Assembly: GCF_001375515.1 (NCBI RefSeq)
Contig: NZ_CTDX01000013.1
Location: 62,001-126,000 of the forward strand
Direction of reading: 5' to 3'
DNA from: Bacillus kwashiorkori
GTDB lineage: Bacteria > Bacillota > Bacilli > Bacillales > Caldibacillaceae
Length of the DNA stretch: 64,000 nucleotides
A model generated the notes under the pieces. The model saw only the letters and a list, made by a program, of their open reading frames with translations. It ran no database searches and was not told the DNA's origin. Positions 16,540 through 25,519 of the stretch are shown piece after piece. The stretch's first letter is position 1; every line of letters begins with the position of its first letter. Both the position numbers and the translations under genes were made by a program.

Positions 16540-17271
16540 TTGTATGACATCATCGGAGATATTCATGGTTGCTATGAAGAATTAACTTTAATAATAAAAA
16601 AATTAGGCTATCAGTGGGAAAATGGTATTCCTCTACATTCGTCCGAGCGAAAATTAATCTTCTTAGGAGACTTGACCGATCGTGGGCCAAATTCATTAGA
16701 AGTAATTGACCTCGTATATCATTTAGTACATGCAGGAGCTGCCTTCTATACCCCAGGAAACCATTGTAACAAATTATACAGATATTTCCTCGGAAATCGA
16801 GTACAAATAAAACATGGGTTAGAAACGACCGATGCAGAGTTTAAACGTTTGTCACCAAAAAAGAAAAGAGAAATAAGGCATAAATTTATGAAACTTTACG
16901 AAAATGCCCCTTTATATTTAACTTTGGACGATGGCAAATTAATTGTTGCACATGCTGGGATTCCTGAAAAATATATTGGCCAATATAATGATACTGTGAA
17001 ATCATTCGTGTTATATGGGGATATAACAGGGGAAAAACATCGGGATGGTACTCCAATCCGTCTCGATTGGGCAAAAAATTATCATGGCAAGCAAATAATT
17101 GTTTATGGGCATACTCCAGTAAAAAAAGTTAGAATCATTAACAATACGTATAATATTGATACTGGAGTAGTCTTTGGCGGAAAATTGTCGGCACTTCGCT
17201 ACCCTGAACGAGAAATTGTCGATGTTCCATCCACTCTTCCCTTAGTGGAAGAAAAGTTCAAAAGCTTTTAA
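16540..17271 (+). CDS. prpE: Bis(5'-nucleosyl)-tetraphosphatase PrpE
   Basis: A 243-residue metallophosphatase with the complete PPP-family set: DIHGCYEEL (residues 6-14), [30 protein letters not shown] and YGHTPV. B. subtilis PrpE hydrolyses Ap4A asymmetrically, dephosphorylates phosphotyrosine, and affects germination of spores. The start is TTG, eight bases after AAAGGAG; no ATG lies nearby. Length and gene order (beside yjbO and yjbQ) match the B. subtilis protein. Confidence 0.93.
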   Translation: MYDIIGDIHGCYEELTLIIKKLGYQWENGIPLHSSERKLIFLGDLTDRGPNSLEVIDLVYHLVHAGAAFYTPGNHCNKLYRYFLGNRVQIKHGLETTDAEFKRLSPKKKREIRHKFMKLYENAPLYLTLDDGKLIVAHAGIPEKYIGQYNDTVKSFVLYGDITGEKHRDGTPIRLDWAKNYHGKQIIVYGHTPVKKVRIINNTYNIDTGVVFGGKLSALRYPEREIVDVPSTLPLVEEKFKSF

Positions 17272-17394
17272 GAACATTTTCACAGTGAAATATCCATCTG
17301 GGGGGATTATTTTCCTATCGTTGGACTTTCCCCCTATTGATGAACTAGTTTTTCGTCCCCCTGATAGTATTAATCTTATACACGAAAATTCGCC

Positions 17395-18294
17395 TTAAAA
17401 CCGGGCTAATAAATTATTCATATCAGCTGGCAATGGAATAACGAATGTTTGCTCCTCATTTGTAACTGGATGAATAAATGCTATCTCTTTACAATGTAAT
17501 GCTTGGCGACTGATATTATTTAAAGAACCGCCATATAAATCATCACCAAGTAATGGATGTCCCATATATGCCATATGGACGCGAATTTGATGAGTTCGTC
17601 CCGTTTCCAACTGCAAATTAACGTGAGCAAAATCTTCATTTTGGATAATTAATGAATAATTGGTCACCGCATATTGGCCATCTGCGGAAACTTCTCGTTC
17701 GATAATACTCGTTTTTTTCCGAGCTATCGGTGCGACAATCCGTCCAGCTGTTGTTTTTAATGTACCTGAAACGAAAGCCTCATAGATTCGTCTAATTTTC
17801 TGTTCTTGTTGTTGCATACTTAATAAGTGATGAATATGCCGATGTTTTGCAACTAATACAAGACCAGATGTATTCCTATCCAGTCTCGTCACGATATGTG
17901 GGCTAGCTGTCAATTGCAATGTTTCGTAGTAACCATTCAAACCATTGGCAAGACTACCTGTCGGGTGTTCTCGTGAAGGAATCGTATTCATGAATGGTGG
18001 CTTATTAACTATAACTAAGTAATCATCTTCAAATACAATATCCAAATCAATTTTTTCAGAAATAAGCGAATCACTTGGTTGCTCTTCTGGAAATATTACT
18101 GTTAACCTTTCACCTTTTTTTAAAACATGGGTAACGGTAACATGTTTTCTATCAACACAAATGTCCCCGCCATGGAATTTAATATCTGTTAGTGCCGCTT
18201 TGGAAATTCGTTCATTTTTTAAAAATTCCCGAACTGTTTTTCCAGCATTCTCTTCTGAAATTACCCAATTAAGTTGAAAAAGCCGTTTCATCAA
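17395..18294 (-). CDS. yjbO: RluD-type pseudouridine synthase YjbO
   Basis: A 299-residue RluA-family enzyme. An S4-like RNA-binding region covers about residues 15-75. The catalytic motif RLDRNTSGLVLVAK (nucleophilic Asp) is near residue 140, followed by GRTHQIRVHMAYMGHPLLGDDLYGG. It would isomerise uridines in 23S rRNA or tRNA. In B. subtilis yjbO sits between ppnKA and prpE, as here. The Asp is intact and the length is typical. It starts at ATG or the next in-frame ATG one codon later. Confidence 0.9.
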   Translation of the reverse strand: MMKRLFQLNWVISEENAGKTVREFLKNERISKAALTDIKFHGGDICVDRKHVTVTHVLKKGERLTVIFPEEQPSDSLISEKIDLDIVFEDDYLVIVNKPPFMNTIPSREHPTGSLANGLNGYYETLQLTASPHIVTRLDRNTSGLVLVAKHRHIHHLLSMQQQEQKIRRIYEAFVSGTLKTTAGRIVAPIARKKTSIIEREVSADGQYAVTNYSLIIQNEDFAHVNLQLETGRTHQIRVHMAYMGHPLLGDDLYGGSLNNISRQALHCKEIAFIHPVTNEEQTFVIPLPADMNNLLARF

Positions 18295-18430
18295 AATTCT
18301 CCTTACCTATTAAAAAATAAAGCTTTCCTAAAAAATGACGCATTTCCGACGATCCTCTTCGCTAGCTCCTGCAGGTCATCAAGACTCCAAATTTTTCTGC
18401 TGGTGGATAACTGCTGATAGAACTATTCTA

Positions 18431-19234
18431 TTATGATTCCGCTTTTTCAATAAAAGAATCACGAACACGATTCCAAAACGGGAATGGTTTATAGCGAGCA
18501 AAACGTATTTTTTGATCGGCTACTCGGAATTGAATCGATTTTACATCTTTTTGTAAGGAAGATAAATGATCAACCGTTACTAAAAAGTCCGACTGTGTCA
18601 CCGGCTTTAACATACATGTATGATGAGCAGGTAAAATGAGTGGTGATCCGATCGTTCGAAAAACTCGATTATTAATAGAAGCCATCTCTGATATTTGAAT
18701 ACTCTCAAGGGATGGGTGTATTATAGCCCCACCAAGTGCTTTATTATATGCCGTAGAACCTGAAGGGGTAGAAATACATAGGCCATCGCCCCGAAATCTT
18801 TCAAATTGCTCCCCCTTAATTTCTACATCCATTACAAAAGTACCTTCTACACTTTTTACAGTAGACTCATTGAGTGCTAAAAAGCTCGATTCTTTCCCAT
18901 CGTTAGTATATCGAACAATTACTTCTAATAAAGGATATTCTATTATTTGATAAGTACTTTTCGAAATCGCTATAACAAGTTTCTCAATTTCTTCTGGTAC
19001 CCAATCTGCATAAAACCCTAAATGTCCTGTATGTACCCCTACAAATGCTGTATTCTCTAGTCTATTCGTATATTTTTGAAAGGCGGCTAAAAAAGTGCCA
19101 TCACCACCAACAGAGATGACAATGTCTGGCTCGTTTTCATCAAAAGTCAAACTAAAGTCTTGTAAATAGCTATGAATTTTTTTTGTTAACAAATTTGATT
19201 TCTTATCGCCTTTAGATAGTACAAAAAATTTCAT
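18431..19234 (-). CDS. nadK: NAD kinase
   Basis: A 267-residue NAD kinase that makes NADP from NAD and ATP. It has the diagnostic [10 protein letters not shown] near residue 45, the [13 protein letters not shown] loop, the [26 protein letters not shown] segment near residue 150 that binds NAD and ATP, and a C-terminal [11 protein letters not shown]. The ATG was chosen because AAAGGTGAG precedes it by five bases; the in-frame GTG three codons earlier overlaps that SD. It belongs to the yjbM-nadK-yjbO operon read leftward, as in B. subtilis. Confidence 0.94.
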   Translation of the reverse strand: MKFFVLSKGDKKSNLLTKKIHSYLQDFSLTFDENEPDIVISVGGDGTFLAAFQKYTNRLENTAFVGVHTGHLGFYADWVPEEIEKLVIAISKSTYQIIEYPLLEVIVRYTNDGKESSFLALNESTVKSVEGTFVMDVEIKGEQFERFRGDGLCISTPSGSTAYNKALGGAIIHPSLESIQISEMASINNRVFRTIGSPLILPAHHTCMLKPVTQSDFLVTVDHLSSLQKDVKSIQFRVADQKIRFARYKPFPFWNRVRDSFIEKAES

Positions 19235-19274
19235 TATTCTCACCTTTATCAGCTTTATATTTTATCCTAGTTAC

Positions 19275-19895
19275 TCAACTTTCCCGCTTACTTGTAAAAA
19301 ATGCCTGTGCCTCGCGAATTTCTTCACTAATAAGGGACATTTCATTATCTAATAAAAAGGCAGCTTCAGCAGCGCGAAGCAGCCGTTTTTGTATATCTTC
19401 AGGAAATTCCCCGTTGTATTTATAGTTTAATGAATGTTCGATTGTGGCCCAAAAGTTCATTGCTAACGTTCTTATTTGAATCTCAGCCAAAATTCTCTTT
19501 TCACCATGAATCGTTTGAACTGGATACTCAATTAATAAATGATAGGAGCGATAACCGCTTTTCTTTTTCTCTTTAATATAATCTCGTTCTTCTATAACTT
19601 CAAAATCGTTTCGCATTTTTAATAGTTTTACTACGTTATATATATCTTCCACAAACTGACAAACGATTCGCAAACCAGCGATATCTTGCATTTCCTGCTC
19701 CAAATTGCTTAAGGCAATATTTTTTTGTTCAGCTTTATCTAATATACTTTTTATCGGTTTCACCCTACCAGTTACAAATTCGATTGCGGAACGTGTTCCT
19801 TCTGTTTCAAACTGGCGTCTCAAACCTTTTAATTTTACTTTTAATTCTTCCACTGCTTGACGGTACGGACCTAAAAATTCTTCCCAATTATCCAT
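19275..19895 (-). CDS. yjbM: Small alarmone synthetase (GTP pyrophosphokinase YjbM)
   Basis: A 206-residue RelA/SpoT synthetase-domain protein without hydrolase or TGS domains, the RelQ/SasB type that makes (p)ppGpp. Visible family segments are GRVKPIKSILDKAEQ, AGLRIVCQFVEDIYNV, YRSYHLLIEYPV and EIQIRTLAMNFWATIEHSLNYK near residue 150. The start is the ATG with GAGGTGAG nearby; a longer frame beginning 23 codons upstream lacks an SD. It lies upstream of nadK, an arrangement shared with B. subtilis, and points to coordination of stringent response and NADP supply. Confidence 0.92.
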   Translation of the reverse strand: MDNWEEFLGPYRQAVEELKVKLKGLRRQFETEGTRSAIEFVTGRVKPIKSILDKAEQKNIALSNLEQEMQDIAGLRIVCQFVEDIYNVVKLLKMRNDFEVIEERDYIKEKKKSGYRSYHLLIEYPVQTIHGEKRILAEIQIRTLAMNFWATIEHSLNYKYNGEFPEDIQKRLLRAAEAAFLLDNEMSLISEEIREAQAFFTSKRES

Positions 19896-20035
19896 TTCAC
19901 TCACCTCAAACCATGTCTCAATCTGATGGAAATGTAAATTTTTTGTATTCCATTTTTTATACAATTATCTTTCTGCTATAATTTTAACATATACTACGAA
20001 TAATTTTAGAACAAAACATATGCGGAGGCAAAGAA

Positions 20036-20626
20036 ATGAGTGAACAATTGGAAATAGAATATAAAAACATCTTGACAGAAAAGGAATTTAAGCTCTTAAT
20101 AGATTATTTTCAACTTCAACAATCAGATTTTTTCCTTCAAGAAAACGATTATTTTGACACAGTACATTTCTCTTTAAAAAACGCCAATAGTGCATTACGT
20201 GTAAGGAAGAAGTCAAATCAATACACACTCACATTAAAACAGCCTCATGATGTCGGTTTGCTCGAAACAAACGAAGAAATTAGCAAAGAACAGTATCAAG
20301 AACTTAAACAAAACATTCGCTTCCCAGTTGGGGAAATTGCTAACAAATTACAGTTTTTAAATATCGACGTTCATGATATTGTATATTTTGGAACGTTGCA
20401 AACTTGGCGTGCGGAGCTTCCATATTTAGATGGGTTACTTGTTTTCGATCACAGTTTTTATTTGAATAAAAACGATTTTGAATTAGAATATGAAGTAGAG
20501 GATGCAAATATAGGTAGAAAACAATTTCTTGATCTTCTTAACCAATTTCATATTCCAATAAGAAAAACGGACAATAAAATTGTTCGCTTTTACAATGAAA
20601 AACGGAACATTAGTAACAAAATTTAG
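20036..20626 (+). CDS. yjbK: CYTH domain protein YjbK
   Basis: A 196-residue protein that starts with the CYTH signature ExExK (LEIEYKNIL) and contains paired charged strands such as ALRVRKKSNQYTLTLKQP, EYEVED and the C-terminal IRKTDNKIVRFY, which line the triphosphate tunnel. The family comprises inorganic and thiamine triphosphatases and class IV adenylate cyclases; the substrate here is unknown. It is divergent from yjbM and followed 15 bases later by cwlQ, so the two are probably cotranscribed. ATG with GGAGG-like SD. Confidence 0.88.
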   Translation: MSEQLEIEYKNILTEKEFKLLIDYFQLQQSDFFLQENDYFDTVHFSLKNANSALRVRKKSNQYTLTLKQPHDVGLLETNEEISKEQYQELKQNIRFPVGEIANKLQFLNIDVHDIVYFGTLQTWRAELPYLDGLLVFDHSFYLNKNDFELEYEVEDANIGRKQFLDLLNQFHIPIRKTDNKIVRFYNEKRNISNKI

Positions 20627-20641
20627 ATAGGAGCAATTCAT

Positions 20642-21253
20642 ATGAATATCCAACAATTAAAACTTTGGATGGAAATTAGCACTTTGCGTAATCTTAACTC
20701 TAGCAATCAAGTAAATTCATCACCGTCCGGCGAAAGTTTTTCATCATTATTGGAACATTTGCTGCTTTCAGGCAACAATTACTCTGTCTCACAACCCGCG
20801 AAAATGAATGCCCAACAAATCGATAGGACCGCTTACCCTATTAATCATAAATACCTCGATAATAAATCATCCGGGTTTGCACAACTTTCCAACATTGTTG
20901 AAGAGGCTGCATCCCGCTATAACTTGCCTGTTGCTTTAATCAACACGGTGATTAAACATGAATCGAATTTTAACCAGCATGCCGTTAGTTCGGCAGGTGC
21001 AAGCGGATATATGCAATTAATGCCAAGTACCGCGAAAAGTCTTGGTGTAAAAAACATCTTTGACGCTCGTGAAAATATTATGGCCGGAGCAAAATATTTG
21101 CGTTCAATGCTAGATCGCTATGGAAAAATTGAACTAGCACTCGCCGCTTATAATGCAGGCCCTGGAAATGTCGAAAAATATAACGGGATACCTCCTTTTA
21201 GAGAAACTCAAAACTATGTTACAAAGATATTAAATGATTTAACTGTTTCATAA
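20642..21253 (+). CDS. cwlQ: Soluble lytic transglycosylase-like protein (YjbJ/CwlQ)
   Basis: A 203-residue protein whose C-terminal half (about 85-200) is an SLT fold. The catalytic Glu is in VIKHESNFNQHA near residue 107, followed by SAGASGYMQLMPSTAKSLG, the AGAKYLRSMLDRYG stretch and ALAAYNAGPGNVEKYNG. B. subtilis CwlQ has both muramidase and lytic transglycosylase activity. The N-terminal 80 residues are polar and variable, with no signal peptide, so export is unclear. It follows yjbK by 15 bases with a GGAG SD. Confidence 0.9.
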   Translation: MNIQQLKLWMEISTLRNLNSSNQVNSSPSGESFSSLLEHLLLSGNNYSVSQPAKMNAQQIDRTAYPINHKYLDNKSSGFAQLSNIVEEAASRYNLPVALINTVIKHESNFNQHAVSSAGASGYMQLMPSTAKSLGVKNIFDARENIMAGAKYLRSMLDRYGKIELALAAYNAGPGNVEKYNGIPPFRETQNYVTKILNDLTVS

Positions 21254-21294
21254 AATCCTTAAATCCTTTCAACAAGGGAGTTCTCCTGCCAAAT

Positions 21295-21325
21295 ACATCC
21301 GTGTGTAGCTCACAACCATGGATGT
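21295..21325 (+). terminator. Terminator after cwlQ
   Basis: Stem ACATCC/GGATGT extended by further pairs within the loop, followed by seven T residues; 42 bases past the stop. Confidence 0.7.
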
Positions 21326-21467
21326 TTTTTTATATTGTAAACTTGCTTTTTGTTCAACTGATAGTATAAGCATTTTCCAAGGTAATTTTTTCCTCACAAG
21401 CTATTTATTTGAGATATATGTTCACGGTTGATAAAATATTTATCAAAGCAGTAAAGGAGAATTTCCA

Positions 21468-21866
21468 ATGAACAATAATTATTTTCAGTCACAATTTAAT
21501 CTCATTGGTGAAGAAATGCTATATCGATTAGTAGATGAGTTTTACAAGAAAGTTCATCAAGATCCAGATTTAGCTCCCATCTTTCCCGATGATCTTACAG
21601 AAACAGCTAGAAAGCAAAAGCAGTTTTTGACACAATTTTTAGGTGGTCCACCTTTATATACAGCCGAACACGGTCATCCGAGGTTGCGGGCGAGACATTT
21701 ACCATTCCCAATAACAAGTAAGCGTGCGGAAGCTTGGCTCAAATGTATGTCAGATGCGATGGATGAAGTGAGTTTCACAGGGCCTGTTCGTGAAGAATTT
21801 TTTTCGAGACTTGTCATTACTGCCCACCATATGGTTAATACAAATGATATAAAGGAAGAAAGATGA
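21468..21866 (+). CDS. yjbI: Truncated haemoglobin (YjbI)
   Basis: A 132-residue group II truncated globin. Its N-terminal part has MLYRLVDEFYKKVHQDPDLAPIF; the F-helix region HPRLRARHLPFPI holds the proximal His, and PAYTAEH-type residues line the haem pocket. In B. subtilis YjbI is cotranscribed with yjbH. The ATG has AAAGGAG eight bases upstream, and the next gene begins 15 bases later. It probably binds O2 or NO; a link to YjbH and thiol stress is suggested by the conserved pairing. Confidence 0.93.
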   Translation: MNNNYFQSQFNLIGEEMLYRLVDEFYKKVHQDPDLAPIFPDDLTETARKQKQFLTQFLGGPPLYTAEHGHPRLRARHLPFPITSKRAEAWLKCMSDAMDEVSFTGPVREEFFSRLVITAHHMVNTNDIKEER

Positions 21867-21881
21867 AAAAGGTGAAATACA

Positions 21882-22748
21882 GTGATAGACAAAAAGCATT
21901 ATAATTTAGAATTAGAAGCATATTCCTATCATGAAAATAGGCCTCTAGAACTATTTTTGTTTATAGATCCACTATGTCAACATTGTTGGGCGTTAGAACC
22001 GATCATTAAAAAGTTACTATTGGAATATAGCCAATATTTTTCTTTAACATATGTTTTAACAGGAAAATTACAACATTTAAATCCTCTTCCTAAAAAAGTT
22101 AAAAGGATTTCCACATCACCACGACCATACGATCATAATCGTCCGTGTCCACATTGTGAAAATGTTGCAGGGCAACACGGAATAACAAGCCCATTTTTAG
22201 CTTCCATCGCTATAAAAGCAGCGGAATTACAAGGTAGAAAAGCAGGTATTCGATTCTTAAGAAAATTACAGGAGTACTTATTTTTAAAAGGGGAAAATAT
22301 TACCGATGTAAATATTTTACTGGAATGTGCGAAAGAGGTTCAGTTAGACGTACATGAATTTCAAAATGATATCCATTCAGTAAGTACATCCAATGCATTT
22401 CAATGTGATATTCAAATTTCGAATGAAATGGGAGTGGAAGAAATACCTTCTTTAGTATTATTTAATAACAATTCTGAACAGCCAGGACTAAAAGTAACTG
22501 GAGTCCATCAGTATGAAATATACGAAGAAGTATTAGTAGAAATGCTCGGCGAAATGCCAAATCGTGAAGAATTACCACCACTGTTATCGTTCATCCATCA
22601 CTTTCAACTAGTAACGACCAACGATATTGTAACAGTATATGAGTGGCCTGTAAGCAGAGTGGAAAAGGAATTAAAGAAGCTACTGTTTCAACAAAAAATA
22701 GAAAAATTAGTTTCAACCCACGGAACATTTTGGCGTGTTGTGTATTAA
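21882..22748 (+). CDS. spxH: ClpXP adaptor SpxH (YjbH)
   Basis: A 288-residue DsbA-like protein. The thioredoxin-type motif is DPLCQHCWALEP near residues 30-41, and a second Cys pair RPCPHC near residue 90 may bind zinc. The C-terminal winged-helix-like domain (about 220-288) begins with ELPPLLSFIHHFQLV. SpxH delivers Spx to ClpXP for degradation. The start is GTG with AAAAAGGTGA upstream. It forms an operon with yjbI, and spx itself lies 5 kb away. The family is well matched in length and gene order. Confidence 0.92.
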   Translation: MIDKKHYNLELEAYSYHENRPLELFLFIDPLCQHCWALEPIIKKLLLEYSQYFSLTYVLTGKLQHLNPLPKKVKRISTSPRPYDHNRPCPHCENVAGQHGITSPFLASIAIKAAELQGRKAGIRFLRKLQEYLFLKGENITDVNILLECAKEVQLDVHEFQNDIHSVSTSNAFQCDIQISNEMGVEEIPSLVLFNNNSEQPGLKVTGVHQYEIYEEVLVEMLGEMPNREELPPLLSFIHHFQLVTTNDIVTVYEWPVSRVEKELKKLLFQQKIEKLVSTHGTFWRVVY

Positions 22749-22767
22749 TGCGACATACTGGACGTTT

Positions 22768-22793
22768 AACATACTTATTGAATTAAGTATGTT
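22768..22793 (+). terminator. Terminator of yjbI-spxH
   Basis: Perfect stem AACATACTTA/TAAGTATGTT with a loop of six bases, followed by a run of T residues; 20 bases past the spxH stop. Confidence 0.9.
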
Positions 22794-22803
22794 TTTTATT
22801 TTT

Positions 22804-22930
22804 AGGCTGCCCTGAGAATACAGCTATTTTCATTCGCCATGGTGAAAAATCGGTTTCATCAGTGGCTATGTTAAAGAATGGTGTTGATTTCCGTTCCGTC
22901 GCCGTCCAGTGCTTCAATCAACTAGTTTTA
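22804..22930. repeat. Intergenic repeat, two adjoining families
   Basis: Bases 22804-22875 match 52745-52816 (same orientation, about 85 percent by eye), including a CCATGG-centred palindrome. Bases 22865-22895 (GCTATGTTAAAGA and TGGTGTTGATTTCCGT) match the left end of the repeat at 28858. The segment ends near a TTCAATCAACT sequence, the mirror of TGTTGATT. No coding potential. Confidence 0.75.
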
Positions 22931-22956
22931 ATTTCAATCTTTGGGAAAAGAGACTA

Positions 22957-23083
22957 AAATAAAAACAAAGAAGGTTCAGCAGATGGGTGGTCTACTGAAC
23001 CTTCTATTGTTACGAACAAAGGGGATGGGAGAAATTTTCACGGTCAAACAAAGGGGTATATGTTTGTTTGTGAATAACTTCAC
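22957..23083 (-). ncRNA. roxS: RoxS/RsaE-family regulatory small RNA
   Basis: The minus strand contains the features of RsaE/RoxS. A 5' stem (GTGAA/TTCAC) is followed by two C-rich single-stranded blocks (ACCCCTTTGTTTG and CTCCCATCCCCTTTG) and a terminator hairpin with arms AGAAGGTTCAG and CTGAACCTTCT ending in TTTGTTTTTATTTT. The length is about 125 nt. RoxS of B. subtilis is encoded beside yjbH and represses mRNAs of central metabolism by pairing through its CCC loops, under ResD and Rex control. Its neighbours here are spxH and pepF. A promoter (TTGCAT, 17 bases, TATTAT) and a Rex-like site lie at the start. The family assignment is made by eye from the blocks, so a covariance-model search would settle it. 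Confidence 0.85.
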
Positions 23084-23118
23084 ACCATTATAATAACAAA
23101 TATTTTTTTCGAATGCAA
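23068..23118 (-). promoter_or_regulatory. roxS promoter with Rex operator
   Basis: A -35 box TTGCAT (23113-23118) and -10 box TATTAT (23090-23095) are separated by 17 bases on the minus strand. The Rex-like palindrome TTGTGAATAACTTCACAC (23068-23085; consensus TTGTGA-N6-TCACAA) overlaps the predicted start of transcription, where binding would repress until NADH rises. A TTGTGAAAT sequence upstream (complement of 23131-23145) resembles a ResD half site. Confidence 0.75.
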
Positions 23119-23240
23119 GGGTTCGTTTACTATTTCACAAGTTTGTCACATTTGAGTCCGCCTTCATAGTCTTTCAATCATAATTCCATTGTTTGTACAT
23201 ATGATTTAATAAACAAAATACACCGTTAGGGGTGCCTACT

Positions 23241-23420
23241 TTGATTAAACAGTTGGCGATACCAATGATGATTTTATTCATTATTATCTCTTTTATCCTT
23301 CATTTATATGCGTTATTAGATTTAATTCCGATTTATCTTTCCAGTAGTCTTTTGTTTCTTTCCTTTTTTATTTTCCTCCTGTATATAAATAATCGAAATC
23401 GTTTTAAAGGATTTAAATGA
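23241..23420 (+). CDS. Small two-helix membrane protein, unknown function
   Basis: A 59-residue protein of two hydrophobic segments (about 4-27 and 33-50) ending with a basic tail (NNRNRFKGFK). A TTG start preceded five bases upstream by AGGGGTG is preferred; an upstream GTG at 23232 would add three residues. No recognised family, and no close partner: the next gene, pepF, is convergent. It is probably real because of the SD and the membrane-protein composition, but the sequence is short. Confidence 0.5.
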   Translation: MIKQLAIPMMILFIIISFILHLYALLDLIPIYLSSSLLFLSFFIFLLYINNRNRFKGFK

Positions 23421-23523
23421 AGGTATGTATCTTATTTAGAAAAAACAAGAATATTGGGAATGGAAACGGAAAAACTAGTTCCTTTTCTGCAAGCGTATAT
23501 CTTCTTTCTAAAAATATGAAAAA

Positions 23524-23551
23524 AACAGCAGCCTGAAAAAGAGCTGCTGTT
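23524..23551 (-). terminator. Terminator of pepF
   Basis: Stem AACAGCAGC/GCTGCTGTT, loop about ten bases, with seven T residues on the minus strand right after the stem; 8 bases beyond the pepF stop. Confidence 0.85.
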
Positions 23552-23558
23552 GTTCTTA

Positions 23559-25376
23559 TTACGATAATAATTTTTCCATTTCTGTTAATCTTTCTTCAAA
23601 TACTTTACATGCATCTTCTATCGGTTTTGCACTTGTCATATCGACTCCAGCTTTTTTCAACACTTCAATAGGATAATCGGAGCTTCCGGCTTGTAAGAAA
23701 TGAGTAATATATCGTTCGACAGCTGGTTGTCCTTCTTCTAATATTTGCTTGCTTAACGCTGTTGCAGCGCTAAATCCTGTCGCATATTGATAAACATAAT
23801 AGTTATAGTAAAAGTGAGGGATTCTTGCCCATTCTAAGCCAATCTCCTCATCTACGACAATGTCGTCACCAAAATATTTTTTATTCAGATCATAATATAG
23901 TTTTGTAAAGAGTTCCGCTGTTAATGCTTCACCATTTTGTGCCCGTTTGTGGATTTCATGTTCAAATTCTGCGAACATTGTTTGACGGAATACCGTACCA
24001 CGGAAGCCTTCTAAGTAATGGTTTAAAATGTATAGACGTTTTTTATCATCAGCCATAGTCTTTAATAAGTAATCCGTTAATAAGTTTTCATTGCTTGTTG
24101 AAGCAACTTCTGCAACGAATATTGAGTAGTCACCATACGGGTATGGCTGATGTTTTCTCGTATAATAGCTATGAACGGAATGGCCGAACTCATGAACTAA
24201 TGTATATAAATTATTTATATTATCTTGCCAGTTCATTAAAATATATGGGCTTGTTCCATATGCCCCAGAAGAGTATGCACCGCTTCTTTTTCCTTTGTTT
24301 TCATACACATCTACCCAACGATTTTCAAAACCTTCTTTTACAATCGCCAAATAATTTTCCCCTAATGGAGCTAACCCTTTCAATGTTAATTCTTTCGCCT
24401 CTTCATAAGATACTTTCATATTTACATCTTTAACTAATGGAGTGTATAAATCATACATATGTAACTCATCTAAACCAAGTAATTTTTTACGCAGTTTAAC
24501 GTAGCGGTGCAATAAATGTAAATTTTTATTAACAGTATTTACGAGATTTTCATAAACCTCTTCTGGTATATTATTAGCCGATAATGCTGCATGTCTTGCT
24601 GATTTAAAGTTCCGAACGGTCGCATAGAAATTATCCTTTTTCACTTGCCCATTAAGAGTACTAGCAAATGTATTGATAAATTTCTCGTACGTACGATACA
24701 CTGCTTTAAATGCGTCGTGACGTACTCGGCGATCAGCGCTTTCTAGGAAGTTAATGTATCTTCCATGGGTTACTTCTACTTCTTCGCCATTTTCATCTTT
24801 AATTGTCGGGAATTCTAAATCTGCATTGTTTAACATGCCAAATGTGTTGCTAGATGCCCCCATTATTTCTGAAGCTTGTGCTAGTAGGCCTTCCATTTCA
24901 GCAGTTAAAACATGAGGGCGTTGTAAATTAATTTCTTCTAACGCATGTTCGTACAACTTTAGCTCTTCTTTTTCTTGTAAAAAACGTTGGAGCTTTTCCT
25001 CATCAATTCCTAGTAATTCAGGAACAACGTACGCAAAAGCACTTCCTGCTTGTGAATATAAACTTCTTGCACGATCATTCAATCCTTGATAAAAGGAGTT
25101 TGTCGTATCTTGATCATAACGCATATGGGCATATGTATATAGTCTTCCTAATCTGGACATTACTTCATCTTGCAATTGTAATGCCTCATATAATGTGTCA
25201 GCAGCTTCAGCTAATTTCCCTTGGAAATCTCCTGCTTTTGGAATCAAATTCTTTATTTCGGCAAATTCTGCTTCCCATTTTTCATCTGTAGCAAAAATAT
25301 CTTCCAATTTCCAAGTATGTTCAACAGGTATTTCACTTCTAACAGGAAGTTTTTTTACTGTAGTTTCATTTGTCAT
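23559..25376 (-). CDS. pepF: Oligoendopeptidase F
   Basis: A 605-residue M3-family zinc peptidase. The active-site motif is HEFGHSVHSYYT near residue 383, followed by a downstream Glu in FVAEVASTSNE. The N-terminal region with PVRSEIPVEHTWKLEDIF is the conserved start of the family. The ATG at 25376 is chosen because TATGGAGGTACAACAG precedes it; the earlier start at 25391 overlaps that SD. PepF degrades short cytoplasmic peptides and may trim products of peptide uptake. Single-gene unit, in the same place as B. subtilis pepF (between coiA and yjbH). Confidence 0.95.
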   Translation of the reverse strand: MTNETTVKKLPVRSEIPVEHTWKLEDIFATDEKWEAEFAEIKNLIPKAGDFQGKLAEAADTLYEALQLQDEVMSRLGRLYTYAHMRYDQDTTNSFYQGLNDRARSLYSQAGSAFAYVVPELLGIDEEKLQRFLQEKEELKLYEHALEEINLQRPHVLTAEMEGLLAQASEIMGASSNTFGMLNNADLEFPTIKDENGEEVEVTHGRYINFLESADRRVRHDAFKAVYRTYEKFINTFASTLNGQVKKDNFYATVRNFKSARHAALSANNIPEEVYENLVNTVNKNLHLLHRYVKLRKKLLGLDELHMYDLYTPLVKDVNMKVSYEEAKELTLKGLAPLGENYLAIVKEGFENRWVDVYENKGKRSGAYSSGAYGTSPYILMNWQDNINNLYTLVHEFGHSVHSYYTRKHQPYPYGDYSIFVAEVASTSNENLLTDYLLKTMADDKKRLYILNHYLEGFRGTVFRQTMFAEFEHEIHKRAQNGEALTAELFTKLYYDLNKKYFGDDIVVDEEIGLEWARIPHFYYNYYVYQYATGFSAATALSKQILEEGQPAVERYITHFLQAGSSDYPIEVLKKAGVDMTSAKPIEDACKVFEERLTEMEKLLS

Positions 25377-25519
25377 CTGTTGTACCTCCATATCAAAAAT
25401 TTATATGTTCAATTCAATAAGAGGAAATATTTCGTTAATTAAAGATAATAATTATTACCATATATCCTCATTAGAAAAACATATATTACTTTTAAACATA
25501 AACCTATTTCACTTTTCCG

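Noticed and set aside
17300..17334. GGGGG/CCCCC hairpin between prpE and yjbO as a terminator
   Set aside because: The stem is short and G-rich with no T run, so a terminator call is not supported.
18340..18400. Repeat fragment near CGATCCTCTTCGCTAGCTCC
   Set aside because: Resembles GC-rich Bacillaceae repeat cores, but too short to place in a family.
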